DNA of 64,000 bases from Iris pallida. Lineage: Eukaryota; Streptophyta; Magnoliopsida; Asparagales; Iridaceae. The notes under the pieces are model-generated. The model made no database searches, was not told the origin of the DNA, and saw only the letters and a program-made list of their open reading frames with translations. Where the stretch lies: NCBI GenBank assembly GCA_029216955.1, contig JANAVB010006998.1:434001-498000 (forward strand). The letters run 5' to 3'. A program made the position numbers and the translations under genes. Of this stretch, positions 13,468 to 25,403 are shown piece after piece. The first letter of the stretch is position 1. Each line of letters opens with the position of its first letter.

Positions 13468-13731
13468 GTGGGCAGAGTTCGTTATGCGCCCACTGTTCTC
13501 AGAGGCGGCCATGCGCCCTCTGTTGGCCGAGCGCCCCTTCCCGGCCATGTGCCATCCTTCGGCCATGCGCTCTCCTCTGCCTTCGCGTATCAGGTTGGTT
13601 ATGCGCCCGACATCGACTCCAAGGCCCTAGTCAACCAAGTGCCACTTGCTGGCCATGTGCCTGTTGTCGGACCACCGGACCATGCGCCTCCGGCCTGCCA
13701 TGCACCCTCTGCTTCCTGGCCCTTGGCCAGC
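13468..13731 (+). repeat. Degenerate ATGCGCC-motif block (left of Tat insertion)
   Basis: TATGCGCC(C) or close variants recur every 20-60 bp (for example near 13482, 13509, 13564, 13597, 13681). The same kind of block resumes at 63754 after the Tat element, so the Tat element seems to have inserted into it. Spacing is irregular, so it is not a simple satellite. Confidence 0.6.
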
Positions 13732-14508
13732 TGTTGAAGCATAAAAATTTTAGCAGACTGGACATATGCGCCCAACTCACCAAGGAGCCATATGCGCCCA
13801 ACTCATCAAGGAGCCTTATGCACCCAAATCACCAATGAGCCTTATGCGCCCAAAGCTTCCAGCAAGGTTATGTGTCTAAGCTCCAATGAGGTCATATGCC
13901 CATGCGCCCAAGACAAGCTTCTTGAGAAGGGGCACATAGCCCTGTTTCAGGCTATGCGCCCAAGCCAGAACAGCCTCTGACTCGGTCAAAGCCACGATCA
14001 AAACGTGCACCGAAGCGTACGGCCACGTTAGTCTCCACGAGCAGTCGTGCGCCGAAGCATGCGGCCACGTCAGCACCACGATCAACCCACGACCATGCAG
14101 CCTGCGTGCGCCTACATCCTATGCGCCCAAAGTAGGACCATGCGCCCACATAAAAACTAGTGTGTTTCCTCATGTGAGCGCATATCATTCCAGCTCAAGA
14201 ACTTAAAAAGGGGTCTTATCCCTCTTCAAAACACAGAACGGAGAGCATTTTCAAGGGCCAAATTGCTGCACATCTTGCCAGTGAGCCGAGAGGTAGCAAT
14301 TTTCTTACGTTTTCTTCCACTTTTGTAATCGGAGTGTCAACGGAGTAAAGGAGCAGCTGCCGCTCGATCTCTATCGTCCTATTTTCCAGAATTCTTTTTT
14401 TGTACTCGGGTATCCTCAGCGCAGGATCTCCCAGGCGTACTCGATTTGTGGTGCCTTGTGCTAATAAAAAAAAGACAGCATTTCTTCTTTTTTTTGTGTG
14501 TATCCACA
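13732..14508 (+). repeat. Tat 5' LTR
   Basis: 777 bp, against 766 bp for the reassembled right LTR. Rich in ATGCGCCCAA motifs in its first 250 bp. By hand, about 20 of the first 232 aligned positions differ from the right LTR, so this insertion is considerably older than the LARD-like element inside it. Confidence 0.9.
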
Positions 14509-14512
14509 AAAA

Positions 14513-14531
14513 TGGCGAGTCTGCTGGGGAC
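14513..14531 (+). other. Tat primer binding site
   Basis: TGGCGAGTCTGCTGGGGAC lies four bases after the LTR end. It has the TGG start required to pair with a tRNA 3' CCA and resembles the TGGCGACTC-type sites of plant Tat/Ogre elements, usually assigned to tRNA-Arg. The assignment is from family knowledge and was not tested here. Confidence 0.75.
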
Positions 14532-15488
14532 TACCTTTTTCTCTGACGAGAAGGTGGTGACGCAATCCGATACCGACAAAGTGTCATAGCAGATATGCAA
14601 CTGGAGGACTCTGTCACATGGGCGCATGGCTCTGCCACAGAAGCTCCCTAAATGAAGAAGGCTCACACCGTTTCGGGCTCTATTAGCCTAACGACTTCTC
14701 TTTTGTGCAACCAACAACAGAGTGTTCAACGCCCGAGACTTGGCAAAGAAAAACACTACTATGCCAAGAATCGGAGTGTGCGACACTTTGGACAAATCCA
14801 GCGAGGCTCACAAACGAAGGAGACGAAGCTAGAAGAAAATAGCGCTGCTCCACCAAGCATGCGCCCAAAGCTATGCGCCCAAGGGTGTGTGTGGGCGCAT
14901 AACTCTAATCAGAAGGCTTCTATCTTCGACAGATTGGGTATCCAGGGTCATGCGCCCAAGGCTATGTGCCTAGGCTCAACTGATCCATACTATGCACCCA
15001 CATCGAGGAAGCTTAGACATGCTGTCAAGAAGCATGCGCCCAAAGGCAGTCTCCAGGGCCTATGCGCCCAAAGCAAAAAAGACAGGCCCCAATGCGTATA
15101 GCACGGGGCTATTTTCAAGGACATCACAGAACTTAGGTGTGGGGGTTTCCCCTATATGTGAACTAAGTCTGGATGCGCCAACTCTCCTTACAAACCAGCA
15201 TGCAAAGCTCGACGATGCATGTAACATGGGTTTTAAGGCAAAACTCCCTTCCGCTGACTTACGCGACATGATAAATCATAAGCGTAAAGCGAGGGAGGAC
15301 ATAACAATTCATGGTGCACATCCGTGCACCAGTATTGTCATCAATTGTTGCTGCTCCAAAGCAATGAGAGTACGTCAGAGACAGTCCGTGTTTCGATGGC
15401 TGTATTTCTCTGACGATGAAAAGTCGATGTGTGTTTCATCCAACATGGCTTCATGGGGTCCCCCTTATTGAAGCCCCAATCAAAGACG
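14532..15488 (+). other. Tat leader, non-coding, with ATGCGCCC motifs
   Basis: Between primer site and gag. ATGCGCCCAA boxes cluster at about 14860-15070, including one reverse copy (GTGGGCGCATA near 14890). ORFs of 149 and 159 codons overlap here but have no known domain and differ in frame, so I do not call a gene. Confidence 0.6.
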
Positions 15489-16231
15489 ATGGACCAAGAA
15501 CCCAACTTTCTCTCTCAGTTCTGCAAGAAGAAGGAGAAGAAGTCTACCAATAGATGGCCAGCAGGCTGTCACATTTAAAGGAGTCTATATGGTAATCGGT
15601 CAAAGGCGAGATTCCATATAGATGACGAAGACTCCCAAGCTGGAGGTAGTATTCCCTCAGAGTCTGAAGCGAATGACCTTCACACTTGGGATAGACTTCC
15701 AGAGGACGACGATCTTTTCGAGTCTGATGGCGACTATCTACCTCCCTACCTGAAGATGAGGGACTTGTCAACTCAGAGACAGACAGTATCAACACCAGTT
15801 GTACTGTTTTCTCTGTTCATCCTCGCATGTTATCTACATATATGGTAGACGGAGAAAAAGACCTGAAGAAGCTAGTGATCAGACCAGTAAACGACTAGAG
15901 GGTCTTAAAATAGCATTTACCAAGATCACTGATATGCTTACCAGTATCATGGCGGTCCAAGCTGCTGGGGCTATTCCTCCACTTCAACAAAATGTCTCGG
16001 CTCACGCTAGTCCGGCTCATAGCAACAATCCTCCTTCACTGCAAAAGGAGTATCATTCCGTTGTGCCTCCTCTAAATCTTGTAAATGCTGGGGGTGGTCC
16101 TTCGCCAACGATGCCTAACAACCGTTCAGCAGCCGTTTTCCAATACCTGCTCAATCAACAGGATACAATTAATTCTTTGGTTGCCCGTCTCGACACTATC
16201 TCACACAAAGATGAGCTTCAGAAGATGGGAT
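15489..16231 (+). pseudogene. gag: Tat gag, 5' stub, broken and truncated
   Basis: A possible start ATG at 15489 opens only 29 codons before a TAA at 15576. Later segments in other frames look coding, notably about 15850-16231 (a region with LKIAFTKITDMLTS, then a Pro/Ser-rich stretch and a short helical end). They are polar and acidic/basic, as expected for the N-terminal part of Tat Gag. The reading is cut at 16231 by the LTR-beta insertion, whose TAA (16234-16236) supplies the stop of the last open stretch. The capsid core and zinc knuckle are absent, and the sequence resumes only inside protease-polymerase at 41080. Assignment rests on position between primer site and pol more than on a clear domain. 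Confidence 0.5.
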
Positions 16232-16864
16232 TGTAAACCCCCTAAATTTCTGCTATAATTTTTTTAAAATTGTTATTTAATGGTATTTAAATTGTACTTC
16301 ATATCTGAACGCCGCGTACAAGTTTGCGATTCGTATTCTCGTCGAGTGCGAATATGTACGAGGTACATATTTTTGGAAAACATTTTTTATTATACTAAAT
16401 AAGCTCAAAGTTATATGTGATAGGTACTTTATTTATTTAAATATATTTTATTTGATTGCTAGAAGTGCACAAGGTATCGCATTAAGAAAATTTCCAAAAC
16501 TTTACTTTATTCATTATAGAAAGGCTATTTTAGTATTGGATAATTTAGAAAGTAAGTTTTGTGTATTTATTCTAGATTTGTGAAGAGGTATATAAATTAA
16601 ATTCATTTATATATATGTATTTTTGGAATTTACTTTATTATAAAATTATTATTTATGTAAATGATATTTGAAACTTTGTTTAAATATTTGAGTAAATATG
16701 ATAATTTAAAATTTGAAAATATTTTATTTAATAAGAGTTTTATCTAGATTTACATCGGATAGGATTAAATCAATTTTTTTAAAAGCAATTAAATTAATAT
16801 GAACCTCATCTAATTAGGGATTTAAATAATCCCAGTCCATATCCAACTAGGGGTTCTCACCTCC

Positions 16865-16873
16865 TATATAAGG
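16865..16873 (+). promoter_or_regulatory. LTR promoter TATA box
   Basis: TATATAAGG within CTCACCTCCTATATAAGGAG, conserved in LTR2 at 23028-23036. It lies before the GC-rich transcribed-looking part, as expected for the U3/R boundary. The transcription start is not visible. Confidence 0.6.
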
Positions 16874-16933
16874 AGAGCCCCATTACTTTTTTTCTCCAAA
16901 AATTTATCACCCAATTCTCCACAGAAGTGCATC

Positions 16934-17819
16934 GTGTCCGTGTCCATGCCTTTTCCCATCCACTACATTGTTCCAATACATGTACAATATTATCTCCTCG
17001 CATCCCGACAACCCCATCACCAACAACTTCCTGAACCTGCCACCGCCATCTCATCTCCTGACTACCCCCGATCACCTCCACCAATGGCCGACTCCACCCC
17101 CTCTAAGACCATCGCCGCCACCACCACATATACCCACGGCCAACAAAACAATCAAACAAATCCGAACAACTACACTAAGACTCACCTCCGCCGCGCCCGA
17201 CGAGGGCCGGGGCCGACCCCAGTTGTAGTCTCCTCTCCCAGGTGGCCGACCTCCTCCGCGTTGACCACCACGCGGCCAGGCGAGATCTGTCATTGCCTGA
17301 GCACGGGGCTTTCCCTCCATGGCCGACCGTCTCCATACCGCGCAGGCCAGCCCGCGTCACCACCGCTGCATCTCGGAGCTCCACCGTGTGTACAGTGCTA
17401 CCCCACCGATGTCATGGCCCCGCCTCACTGCTGCCGAGCTTCCTCACGAACGCCCACGCCAGCGCCTCCGTCGGACATTGATAACCACAACAAAACCTCC
17501 GCTGAGTCTTGCACAGCGTACCGACCCATGCCGTTCTCCGACGACCGTACCTCCGCCAACCACCGACGATCGCGCCGCCGCCTCCGCGCCAGGCGCGCCG
17601 CCCAAAACTCGGTGCCGACCGCTCCTCCATATGCCGCTGTGCGCCTGTGACCGGAGCACCGCCGCCGTTGAGTCTTGCCGCCCCGCCGTGCCGGAGTTCT
17701 CCAGTGCCCTCCGAGCTCCGCCGGAGCCACCCGCCGGTGAGAACTCATCTCCCCTCTCTCTAATTTCTCCACACCCCCTCTCTCGTTCCTCTCTCTCTCT
17801 CTTTCACTTTACTAAATAA
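16934..17819 (+). other. GC-rich LTR segment with an ORF kept in both LTRs
   Basis: Overlapping ORFs (up to 238 codons) are rich in Pro, Ser, Arg and Ala. One, at 17319-17819 (166 codons), has a counterpart in LTR2 at 23477-24157 that is open to 226 codons and similar over about 150 residues, including the shared stretch ALRAPPEPPAGENSS. There is no known domain. CCGGTGAGAAC near its end (17731-17741) resembles a plant 5' splice site. LTR copies start identical, so shared openness alone does not prove coding. It is most likely 5' untranslated LTR RNA with low stop density caused by GC content. Confidence 0.4.
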
Positions 17820-17865
17820 AGAGAGCAGCCTTTTAATGTTTCATCATTTTTATATTTATATTATT

Positions 17866-17893
17866 AGTATTATTAGTATTATTATTATTATTA

Positions 17894-17933
<40 letters not shown>

Positions 17934-17956
17934 CTTTAGTATTATTATTACTGATA

Positions 17957-17993
<37 letters not shown>
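17866..17993. repeat. (ATT)n microsatellite in LTR1
   Basis: Long TTA/ATT trinucleotide run, interrupted near 17935-17960. A shorter version is in LTR2 at 24010-24126. Confidence 0.95.
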
Positions 17994-18880
17994 GGATATC
18001 ATTTTCTTTATTAATATGGTTTAGAAATAAATATGCATAAATATGGTTTATCATTTTTTTCAGTATTTAATTTCTTATACAAATTTTGTTGACTAAAATA
18101 TATAGTAAAATATTCTAAAATGTAGCTTTCAAATTATAAAATGTATTCTAGTATTTTTTGTTATCAAATAAATAAAGATATGATAATTTTATTTTTACAA
18201 ACAGAGAATTTTGCCTAAAATGGTTTTTTTAGATTTCAAGTATTTACCAAAATTATTTTACTAACAAAAATCTAGTCTCAAGTATTAGAAATACTTTTTT
18301 AAAAATAGTATGAGTATGTTCTTCACAATTTCTCCTCGATTTTCACCATTGATCACGGCTGATCACGCGTTTCTCTTCTCATGAAATACTGGACCCTCAT
18401 ATATCCACCCCGGCCATTGGACAGAACCGGACTTGGTGTATCATTGCACCACACCAGGCGTAACACCAGGCAAGATACCTTGCCATAATTACAGCTTATA
18501 TTTAGTTGCATCTTATTATTCTGTTATTATTTTCTGTACTTTTATTTCCAGTTATTTATTTTTCTTCTTGCTTGTGGACCTAGAGTTAAGAGACTTCTGT
18601 CAATAGAGTGCATGTCATTATCTTGTCACGGTTGTATCACGAATTGTGTGTGAGTTGTGAGTATCATATAGTGGTCACTTGTGTGTTGGCTGATCACCCA
18701 TGCGCATGCGTAGAAATAACTGTCAATAGATGCATGTTAGAAGACTTGACAGTTATCTATTATAAAACAGTGTTGTGGAAGCGACATGTGTTGATGTACG
18801 ATGCATGTATAGTATCATTGGGGGGAGGGGACAGCTACTAGCGTAGGGGCTACATTTATTTTTTTTACACACATTTGTGG

Positions 18881-18994
18881 GCCGATAGTGACTCTTATGA
18901 GCGCTCCCTTCTGCCCCAGGCCGATAGTGACTCTTATGAGCGCTACTTACTGCCCATGGCCGATAGTGACTCGGATGAGCGCTACCTACTGCCA
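18881..18994. repeat. 39-bp minisatellite, three units (LTR1)
   Basis: Unit starts GCCGATAGTGACTCTTATGA at 18881, 18920 and 18959. The LTR2 array at 25027 has four units. Confidence 0.9.
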
Positions 18995-19526
18995 CTCTTT
19001 ATTTACACTGCTGATCCTACAGCCCCTACGTAGAACGTTGTTCTCAAAGTGCATATCACATAGACGATTAGGGACCCAATTGTGTTGTAGTTTATAGTAT
19101 TTACATTTGCAGTTATAAATGGCATGTCCTTCCTGTATCTTGTTACGTCCCTCTGAGGATCTGGTGATTTCTCCAGGTGTGTTTTGTGACTTCCTGTAGG
19201 TGCTCTAGCTAAGGCCATGTCTTCCTTTCTTCCCTCGTGATGATTGCTCTTGGACTCGTCATTTGCTTCGTACGACCAAATCATTTATTTGTATATTTCT
19301 TTCTTATTTAAACTTATTGGTAGTGGATATGTCTCCGCCCAACGTTTGTACAAATGACTATTTGATTATATCGTTAAAACTTCATATTTGTGGATGAGAT
19401 TTAGTTTGAGTATGGCTTTCTATATTTTACAGCTTATGTATACATAAGAGCCTTTCATTTACTCGTATGTATACAACTGGCATAATACATATATAGTCCC
19501 AAGTATTTTGGGACTGGGGCATTACA

Positions 19527-22500
19527 TGCTTTTGTGGTGGCCCATGAAGGTCAAGTTTGCCATTTTGGTTATATGACTGTACCAAACAGGCCTGCAATAT
19601 AGGATTAGAGTCTAGGATCTCATCCACCTGCTTGAACCTCTTTCTTGACTAAATTTTTTGAATCACTTGTTCAACTCCACTGATCTACATCTTGCTTGAG
19701 CTCTTCCTACCGAAATCCTTATTTCCATACTTGATAGGAAGATGACTACACTAGTATATGCTCATAGGTCAACCCCATGGCTAGTAGGATTACATTGACA
19801 ACTAGTATGCATTGAGATCCTATTTGAGTTATAAAGATATAAGGATAAGAGGAACCATATTTTTTTAGAAGTATGAACTTAAGGATTAGTTAATTCCAAG
19901 TTGGGTAGTAGCAACATTAATACTCCGAAGGATTGCTAGAACTTTATTTGGATCTACAAAAGGATAGCGGGATCTATATACAATTGAGAAAGGAAATTGA
20001 TTTGATTTTTGAGTTTTAATTTTGAAGGTCTTTGAAAAATATTTATGATTCATTTGATTATAGCTATACACCCTTGAAGAGATATAAAGTTAGTTGAAAA
20101 GAATTTCTAAATTTAAATGCTGCTGTAAGATTTATGAGGGCGATTGATAAAGCTTGGTTTTAAATTGGCTTGTATGGTTCCTAATTAATAAGTTCATAAA
20201 TTTTGAAGTAAGGATATTAAGAATTTTGGTTAAAAATATTTTGAAGGATATATAATCAAATTGAGGATCTATTTTAAACTCTTGTATGAATTATGATTAT
20301 TAAAAATCTATTTAAATTTTGAGTTAAGATTTGGATTAATGATAGAAGAAGAAAAATATATAGATTGGATTTGTGACACAATAAAGGTTTATTCGAGATT
20401 TATTTGAAATTTTGAAAATCTTAAGTTATGATTTTAATGTGACTAGATAAGGAGGAAAGGTTAGTTTATGATACATGTTTGGAAATTTTTTGTGTTATGA
20501 TAAAGGTTATCTTGAGGTTGATTAAAAAAAATTTAAATTTTAAGTTATGAGTATGATTGGCAGCTTAGAAAGATATTTTAGTAGATTATTTGGATAATTA
20601 TATTGTAAAGTTTTGAAGAAGTCAAAATTTTTAGATTCAAATATGGATAGACAACCAAGATAGATAAAGTAGTCCACATTAATTGCCACATCACTTATGA
20701 CCATGATAGTTGTATGTACTCAAGTGTAGTTGGTCATCTACCAAATCATATAGTTATGTTTCGATCTTGAATCACTCAACATTTCTTCAAATCTAGATTT
20801 TATCGTGACTTCTAACCATTTGAAACTTGAAAAATGATTAGATTGTTCCTTGATCATACTCCATCTAAGTGGCTATCATACCTCTAGAAACTGTATTCTA
20901 ACTTATTTTACCTTGATCAACTAGAATCTGAATTATCTTTATGTCATGCTTTGACTTGGTCATTTATTTTGTGCGTTAATTATTATCTCATGAACTCCCA
21001 CTTTCTATTTAAATTTTTTGTGTCCTTTACCGTGACTTGGATATTTGGAGCACAACACTAGACTTTTTCAGCCAACAAATTCCATATGTAAGACCTAGAC
21101 GAGCCCACCTTCATGTAGGTATATCATGTCCCACTAAAACATGTCCCCATGTACTCTATTTTTATGTCGCGACTTTCGAGTCGAAAAGGCTAACTATAAA
21201 CATTACCATGCAACCAAACACTTTCCAACTACATGTGGGGACTCAACCTAGACTCAATTCTTTCGACCCACTATATGATTGTGAATTACTTAATCCCTTA
21301 AATGCATAACCTTGTATTTATCTTGATTACTTGATCCTAATCCTTTTTATTATCTTGATTTACTTAGACCCTATCATCCTTTACTTATTCATGCAAAAAC
21401 TCACGACCCCTATTTAATATCCAACCCTTACCACGATCATTAAACCTAACCACCTTTCCCTTCCAAATTGTTTTGCTTCACTATGACTCGTGCAAACCTT
21501 GTTTCCTTGGATACCCTTCTACGGAAGTAAAGATTTGATCATAACGCCCTTTGGTTAGACATGAGTTGGATGGAAAAATCCCATAAAGAAGATTGGTGGT
21601 TTAGTTAAATGAAACGATTCGGTGGTTATGAGTAGGGGTGGGCATACGATTCGAGGACCCGCGGTTCCGACCCGGCCCGAACCGTATAATAGCCAAACAG
21701 GTCGGTTCTTGAAATTTTAAATGTAAACGGGGCGGGGCGGGACGGATCGTGTCATACTAACAGTTCGGGATGGGTCATCATTTGCAAACAAATGGGGCCC
21801 CGGCCCAGCCCGTTTGTAGGGATAGAATAATAATTTTACTTAAATTACTAAACTAAAAAGTAAAATGTAAAACCTACAACATGTTACCAAAAGACCTAAC
21901 CCAAATATTTCTCTTCTCATATGCAATACTGGAGAATGGAAAGTGATTTTTGTATAAAGTAATTTTTGAAATCTGGTATAGTATTGGATAGGGCTAGTTT
22001 TGTATATATTAAAAAAATTGTACCGTTTGGACCTGCGGGTTGTCCCGGATTGGACCCGTTTCAAACTGGCCGGGTCCAATTTGGTTCCAAAGAATTTTAG
22101 GCCCGCCCCGCCCCGCCCTGTCAAAAAACGGGTCTGGTTCGGATCTATAGATTTTGGGCCCGGTCCGACCCGTGCCCACCCCTAGTTACGAGTTATAAGT
22201 TAATTGTGCTATTTGATTAAGAGGTGATATTATGTTTTGGGAAGGTCAAAGAATAGTATATTTGCGAGTGCAAAAAAAAGGGTTTGAGATTAATCCAAGG
22301 TTGAAATGAATTTTATGTTTGGTGCATAAGGGATAAAACTTTCTTTACAGTGAGAACTAAATGTAAACTTCTTAGAAGAGTTTAACTTTTTAAATTAATT
22401 GAATTTTTGCAAATTTTAAAGGGAATTAAAGCTTGAGGAAATATGCATGTTTATGTTGGAGAAAAACAAAGGGAGGTTAGAGATTCACCTAGTAATTACT

Positions 22501-22954
22501 TTTGAGGCGATTATGAACGACAAAGGCTATTTGGGAAAAAAAATGTATAGGGAATATAAACTTGGGGATAGAATTTTGAAAATCTTTTTTTTGATGATTT
22601 AAGATTTGATCTTTCTATGATGGTTATGAATACAACTTTTGTGATGAAGATAGAAGTGAATTTTAATTGAATGAAGGATTATTATGAAGGACAAAATTTG
22701 ATTTGAGGAAAAAAATAATTTATGAAAAAAATTTAATTTTTGTGAATTATGAAATTTGAAGAGACTGGAAAATTTAAAGAGACTGGAAAATTTGAAGAGA
22801 CTGAAATTTGAATCAAGAGTATCGAGCTAGTAAATTTTTGAGATTAGAAAATTGTTGTATTTTGTGAGCTTGCACGTCTTGGATAAATGATAGTCATTTT
22901 TAATTTAGACATTGATTGGGATGCCATGAGATATCTCCTAAACTATACCAAATT
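19527..22954 (+). mobile_element. LTR-beta internal region, non-coding
   Basis: Begins with the shared post-LTR block GTGGTGGCCCATGAAGGTC (to 19552). The rest is AT-rich with no ORF over about 94 codons and no retroviral motif. It contains a hAT-type MITE. The 3' end, including the polypurine tract and the first roughly 560 bp of LTR2, has been deleted near 22954. Confidence 0.7.
21633..22184. mobile_element. hAT-type MITE
   Basis: 552 bp with inverted ends TAGGGGTGGGCA (21633) and TGCCCACCCCTA (to 22184). It is flanked by 8-bp duplications GTTATGAG (21625-21632) and GTTACGAG (22185-22192), with one mismatch. Its outer parts are rich in CCCGGCCCG/CGGGGCGGG strings. The 8-bp duplication and the TAGGGGTGGGCA ends fit non-autonomous hAT elements of plants. 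No transposase is encoded. Confidence 0.85.
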
Positions 22955-23027
22955 TTTTAATATGAACCTTATCTAATTGGGGATTTAAATAATCCTAGTC
23001 CATATCCAACTAGGGGTCCTCACCTCC

Positions 23028-23036
23028 TATATAAGG
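23028..23036 (+). promoter_or_regulatory. LTR2 promoter TATA box
   Basis: Same TATATAAGG and flanks as in LTR1. Confidence 0.6.
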
Positions 23037-24009
23037 AGAGCCCCATTACTTTCTTTTCTCCAAAAATTTATCACCTAAACAAAAGTGCATCGTGTCCATG
23101 TCCGTGCCTTTTCCCATCCACTACATTGTTCCATTACATGTATAATTTTATCTCCTCGTATCCCGACAACCCCATCACCAGCAACTTCCCGAACCTGCCA
23201 CCGCCATCTCATCTCCTGACTACCCACGATCACCTCCACCAATGGCCGACTCCACCACCTCTAAGACCATTGCCGCCACCACCACATATACCCACGGCCA
23301 ACAAAACAATTAAACAAATCCGAACAACCATACTAAGACACTCCTCCGCCGCACCCGACGAGGGCCGGGGCCGACCCTAGCTATAGTCTCCTCTCCCAGG
23401 TGGCCGACCTCCTCCGCGTCGACCACCACGCGGCCAGGCAAGATCTGCCATCGCCTGAGCACGGGGCTTCCCCTCCATGGTCGGCCGTCTCCATGCCGCG
23501 CAGGCCAGCCTGCGTCACCACCGCTGCATCTCGGAGCTCCACCGTGTGTACTGTGCTGCCCCACCGACGCCCTGGCACCGCCTCACTATCTTCGAGCTTG
23601 CTCACGAACGCCCACGCAAGCAACTCCGCCAGACATTGATCGCCACACCAAAACCTCCGCCGAGTCTTGCACAGCGCACCGACTCACGCCGTTCTCCGAC
23701 GACCGCACCTTCCCCAACCACCATCGATCGCGCCGCCGCCTCCGCGCCAGGCACGCCGCACAAAACTCAGCACCGATCGCTCCTCCGCCAGCCGTTGTGC
23801 GCCTGTGACTGGAGCATCGCCGCTATTGAGTCTCGCCGCCCAGCCGTGCCGGAGTTCCCCAGCGCCCTCCGAGCTCCGCCGGAGCCACCCGCCGGTGAGA
23901 ACTCATCTCCCCTCCCTCTAATTTCTCCACATCCCCTCTCTCGTTCCTCTCTCTCTTTCACTTTACTAAATAAAGATAGCAGCCTTTTAATGTTTCATCA
24001 TTTTTTAAT

Positions 24010-24039
24010 TAATATTATTAGTATTATTAGTTTTATTAC

Positions 24040-24072
<33 letters not shown>

Positions 24073-24126
24073 CATTAGTATTATTATTACTGATATTGTT
24101 ATTATTATTATTATTATTATTATTAA
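24010..24126. repeat. (ATT)n microsatellite in LTR2
   Basis: LTR2 counterpart of 17866-17993, with fewer units. Confidence 0.95.
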
Positions 24127-25026
24127 GGATATCATTTTCTTTATTAATATGGTTTAGAAATAAATATGTATAATTATGGTTTATCATTTTTTTTTTAGTA
24201 TTTAATTTCTTATTCAAATTTTGTTGACTAAAATATATAGTAAAATATTCCAAAATATAGCTTTCAAATTATAAAAAGTATTCTAGTATTTTTTTGTTAT
24301 CAAATAAATAAAGATATGATTATTTTATTTTTACAAATAGAGAATTTTGCCTAAAACGGTTTCTTTTAGATTTCAAGTATTTACCAAAATTATTTTACTA
24401 ACAAAAATCTAGTCTTAAGTATTAGAAATACTTTTCTAAAAATAGTATGAATATGTTCTTCACAATTTCTACTCGATTTTCACCATTGATCACGGCTGAT
24501 CACGCGTTTCTCTTCTCATGAAATACTGGACCTCATATATCGATCCCGGCCATTGGACAGAACCGGACTTGTTGGATCATTGCACCACACCAGGCGTAAC
24601 ACCAGGCAAGATATCTTGACATAATTACTGCTTACATTTAGTTACATCTTATTATTCTGTTATTATTTTTCGTACTTTTATTTCCAGTTATTTATTTTTC
24701 TTCTTGCTTCTGGACCTAGAGTTAAGAGACTTCCGTCAATAGAGTGCATGTTATTAACTTTGTCATGATTGTATCACGAGTTGTGTGTGAGTTATGAGTA
24801 TCATGTAGTGGTCACTTGCGTGTTGGCTGATCACCCGTGCGCATGCGTAGGAATAACTGTCAATAGATGCATGTTAGAAGACTTGACAGTTATCTATTAT
24901 AAAACAGTGTTGTGGAAGCGACATGAGTTGATGTGTCGTGGTTACGATGCATATATAGTATCATTGGAGGGAGGGGACAGCTACTAGCATAGGGGCTATA
25001 TTTATTTTTTTTACACACATTTGTGG

Positions 25027-25179
25027 GCCGATAGTGACTCTTATGAGCGCTACCTTCTGCCCCGGGCTGATAGTGACTCTTATGAGCGCTACCTTCTGCC
25101 TCGGGCTGATAGTAACTCTTATGATCGCTAATTACTGCCCATGGCCGATAGTGACTTGGATGAGCGCTACCTACTGCCA
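25027..25179. repeat. 39-bp minisatellite, four units (LTR2)
   Basis: Same unit as 18881-18994, starting at 25027, 25066, 25105 and 25144. One unit more than LTR1. Confidence 0.9.
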
Positions 25180-25403
25180 TTCTTTATTTACTTTGCTGAT
25201 CCTACAGAACGTTGTCCTTAAAGTGCATATCACATAGACGGTTAGGGACCCAGTTGTGTTGCAGTTTATAGTATTTACATTTGCAGTTATAAATGGCATG
25301 TCCTTCCTGTATCTTGTTACGTCCCTCTGAGGACCTCGTGATTTCTCCAGGTGTGTTTTGTGACTTCCTGCAGGTGCTCTAGCTAAGGCCATGTCTTCCT
25401 TCC

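Larger units (their letters stand above)
16232..19526 (+). repeat. LTR-beta LTR1
   Basis: 3295 bp. From about 16795 to the end it matches LTR2 reassembled across its two insertions (about 2.75 kb against 2.73 kb). Layout is an AT-rich start, TATA box, GC-rich block, ATT microsatellite, AT-rich stretch and 39-bp minisatellite. Confidence 0.85.
22955..25403 (+). repeat. LTR-beta LTR2, first part
   Basis: Matches LTR1 from about 16795 onward. Interrupted at 25404 by the chromodomain-type element, it continues at 35797-36021 and 40413-40484, ending GGGACGTTACA. Confidence 0.85.

Noticed and set aside
17833..18054. Poly-Asn and poly-Ile ORFs
   Set aside because: Direct translation of the (ATT)n microsatellite on both strands. 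The same applies to 24005-24253.
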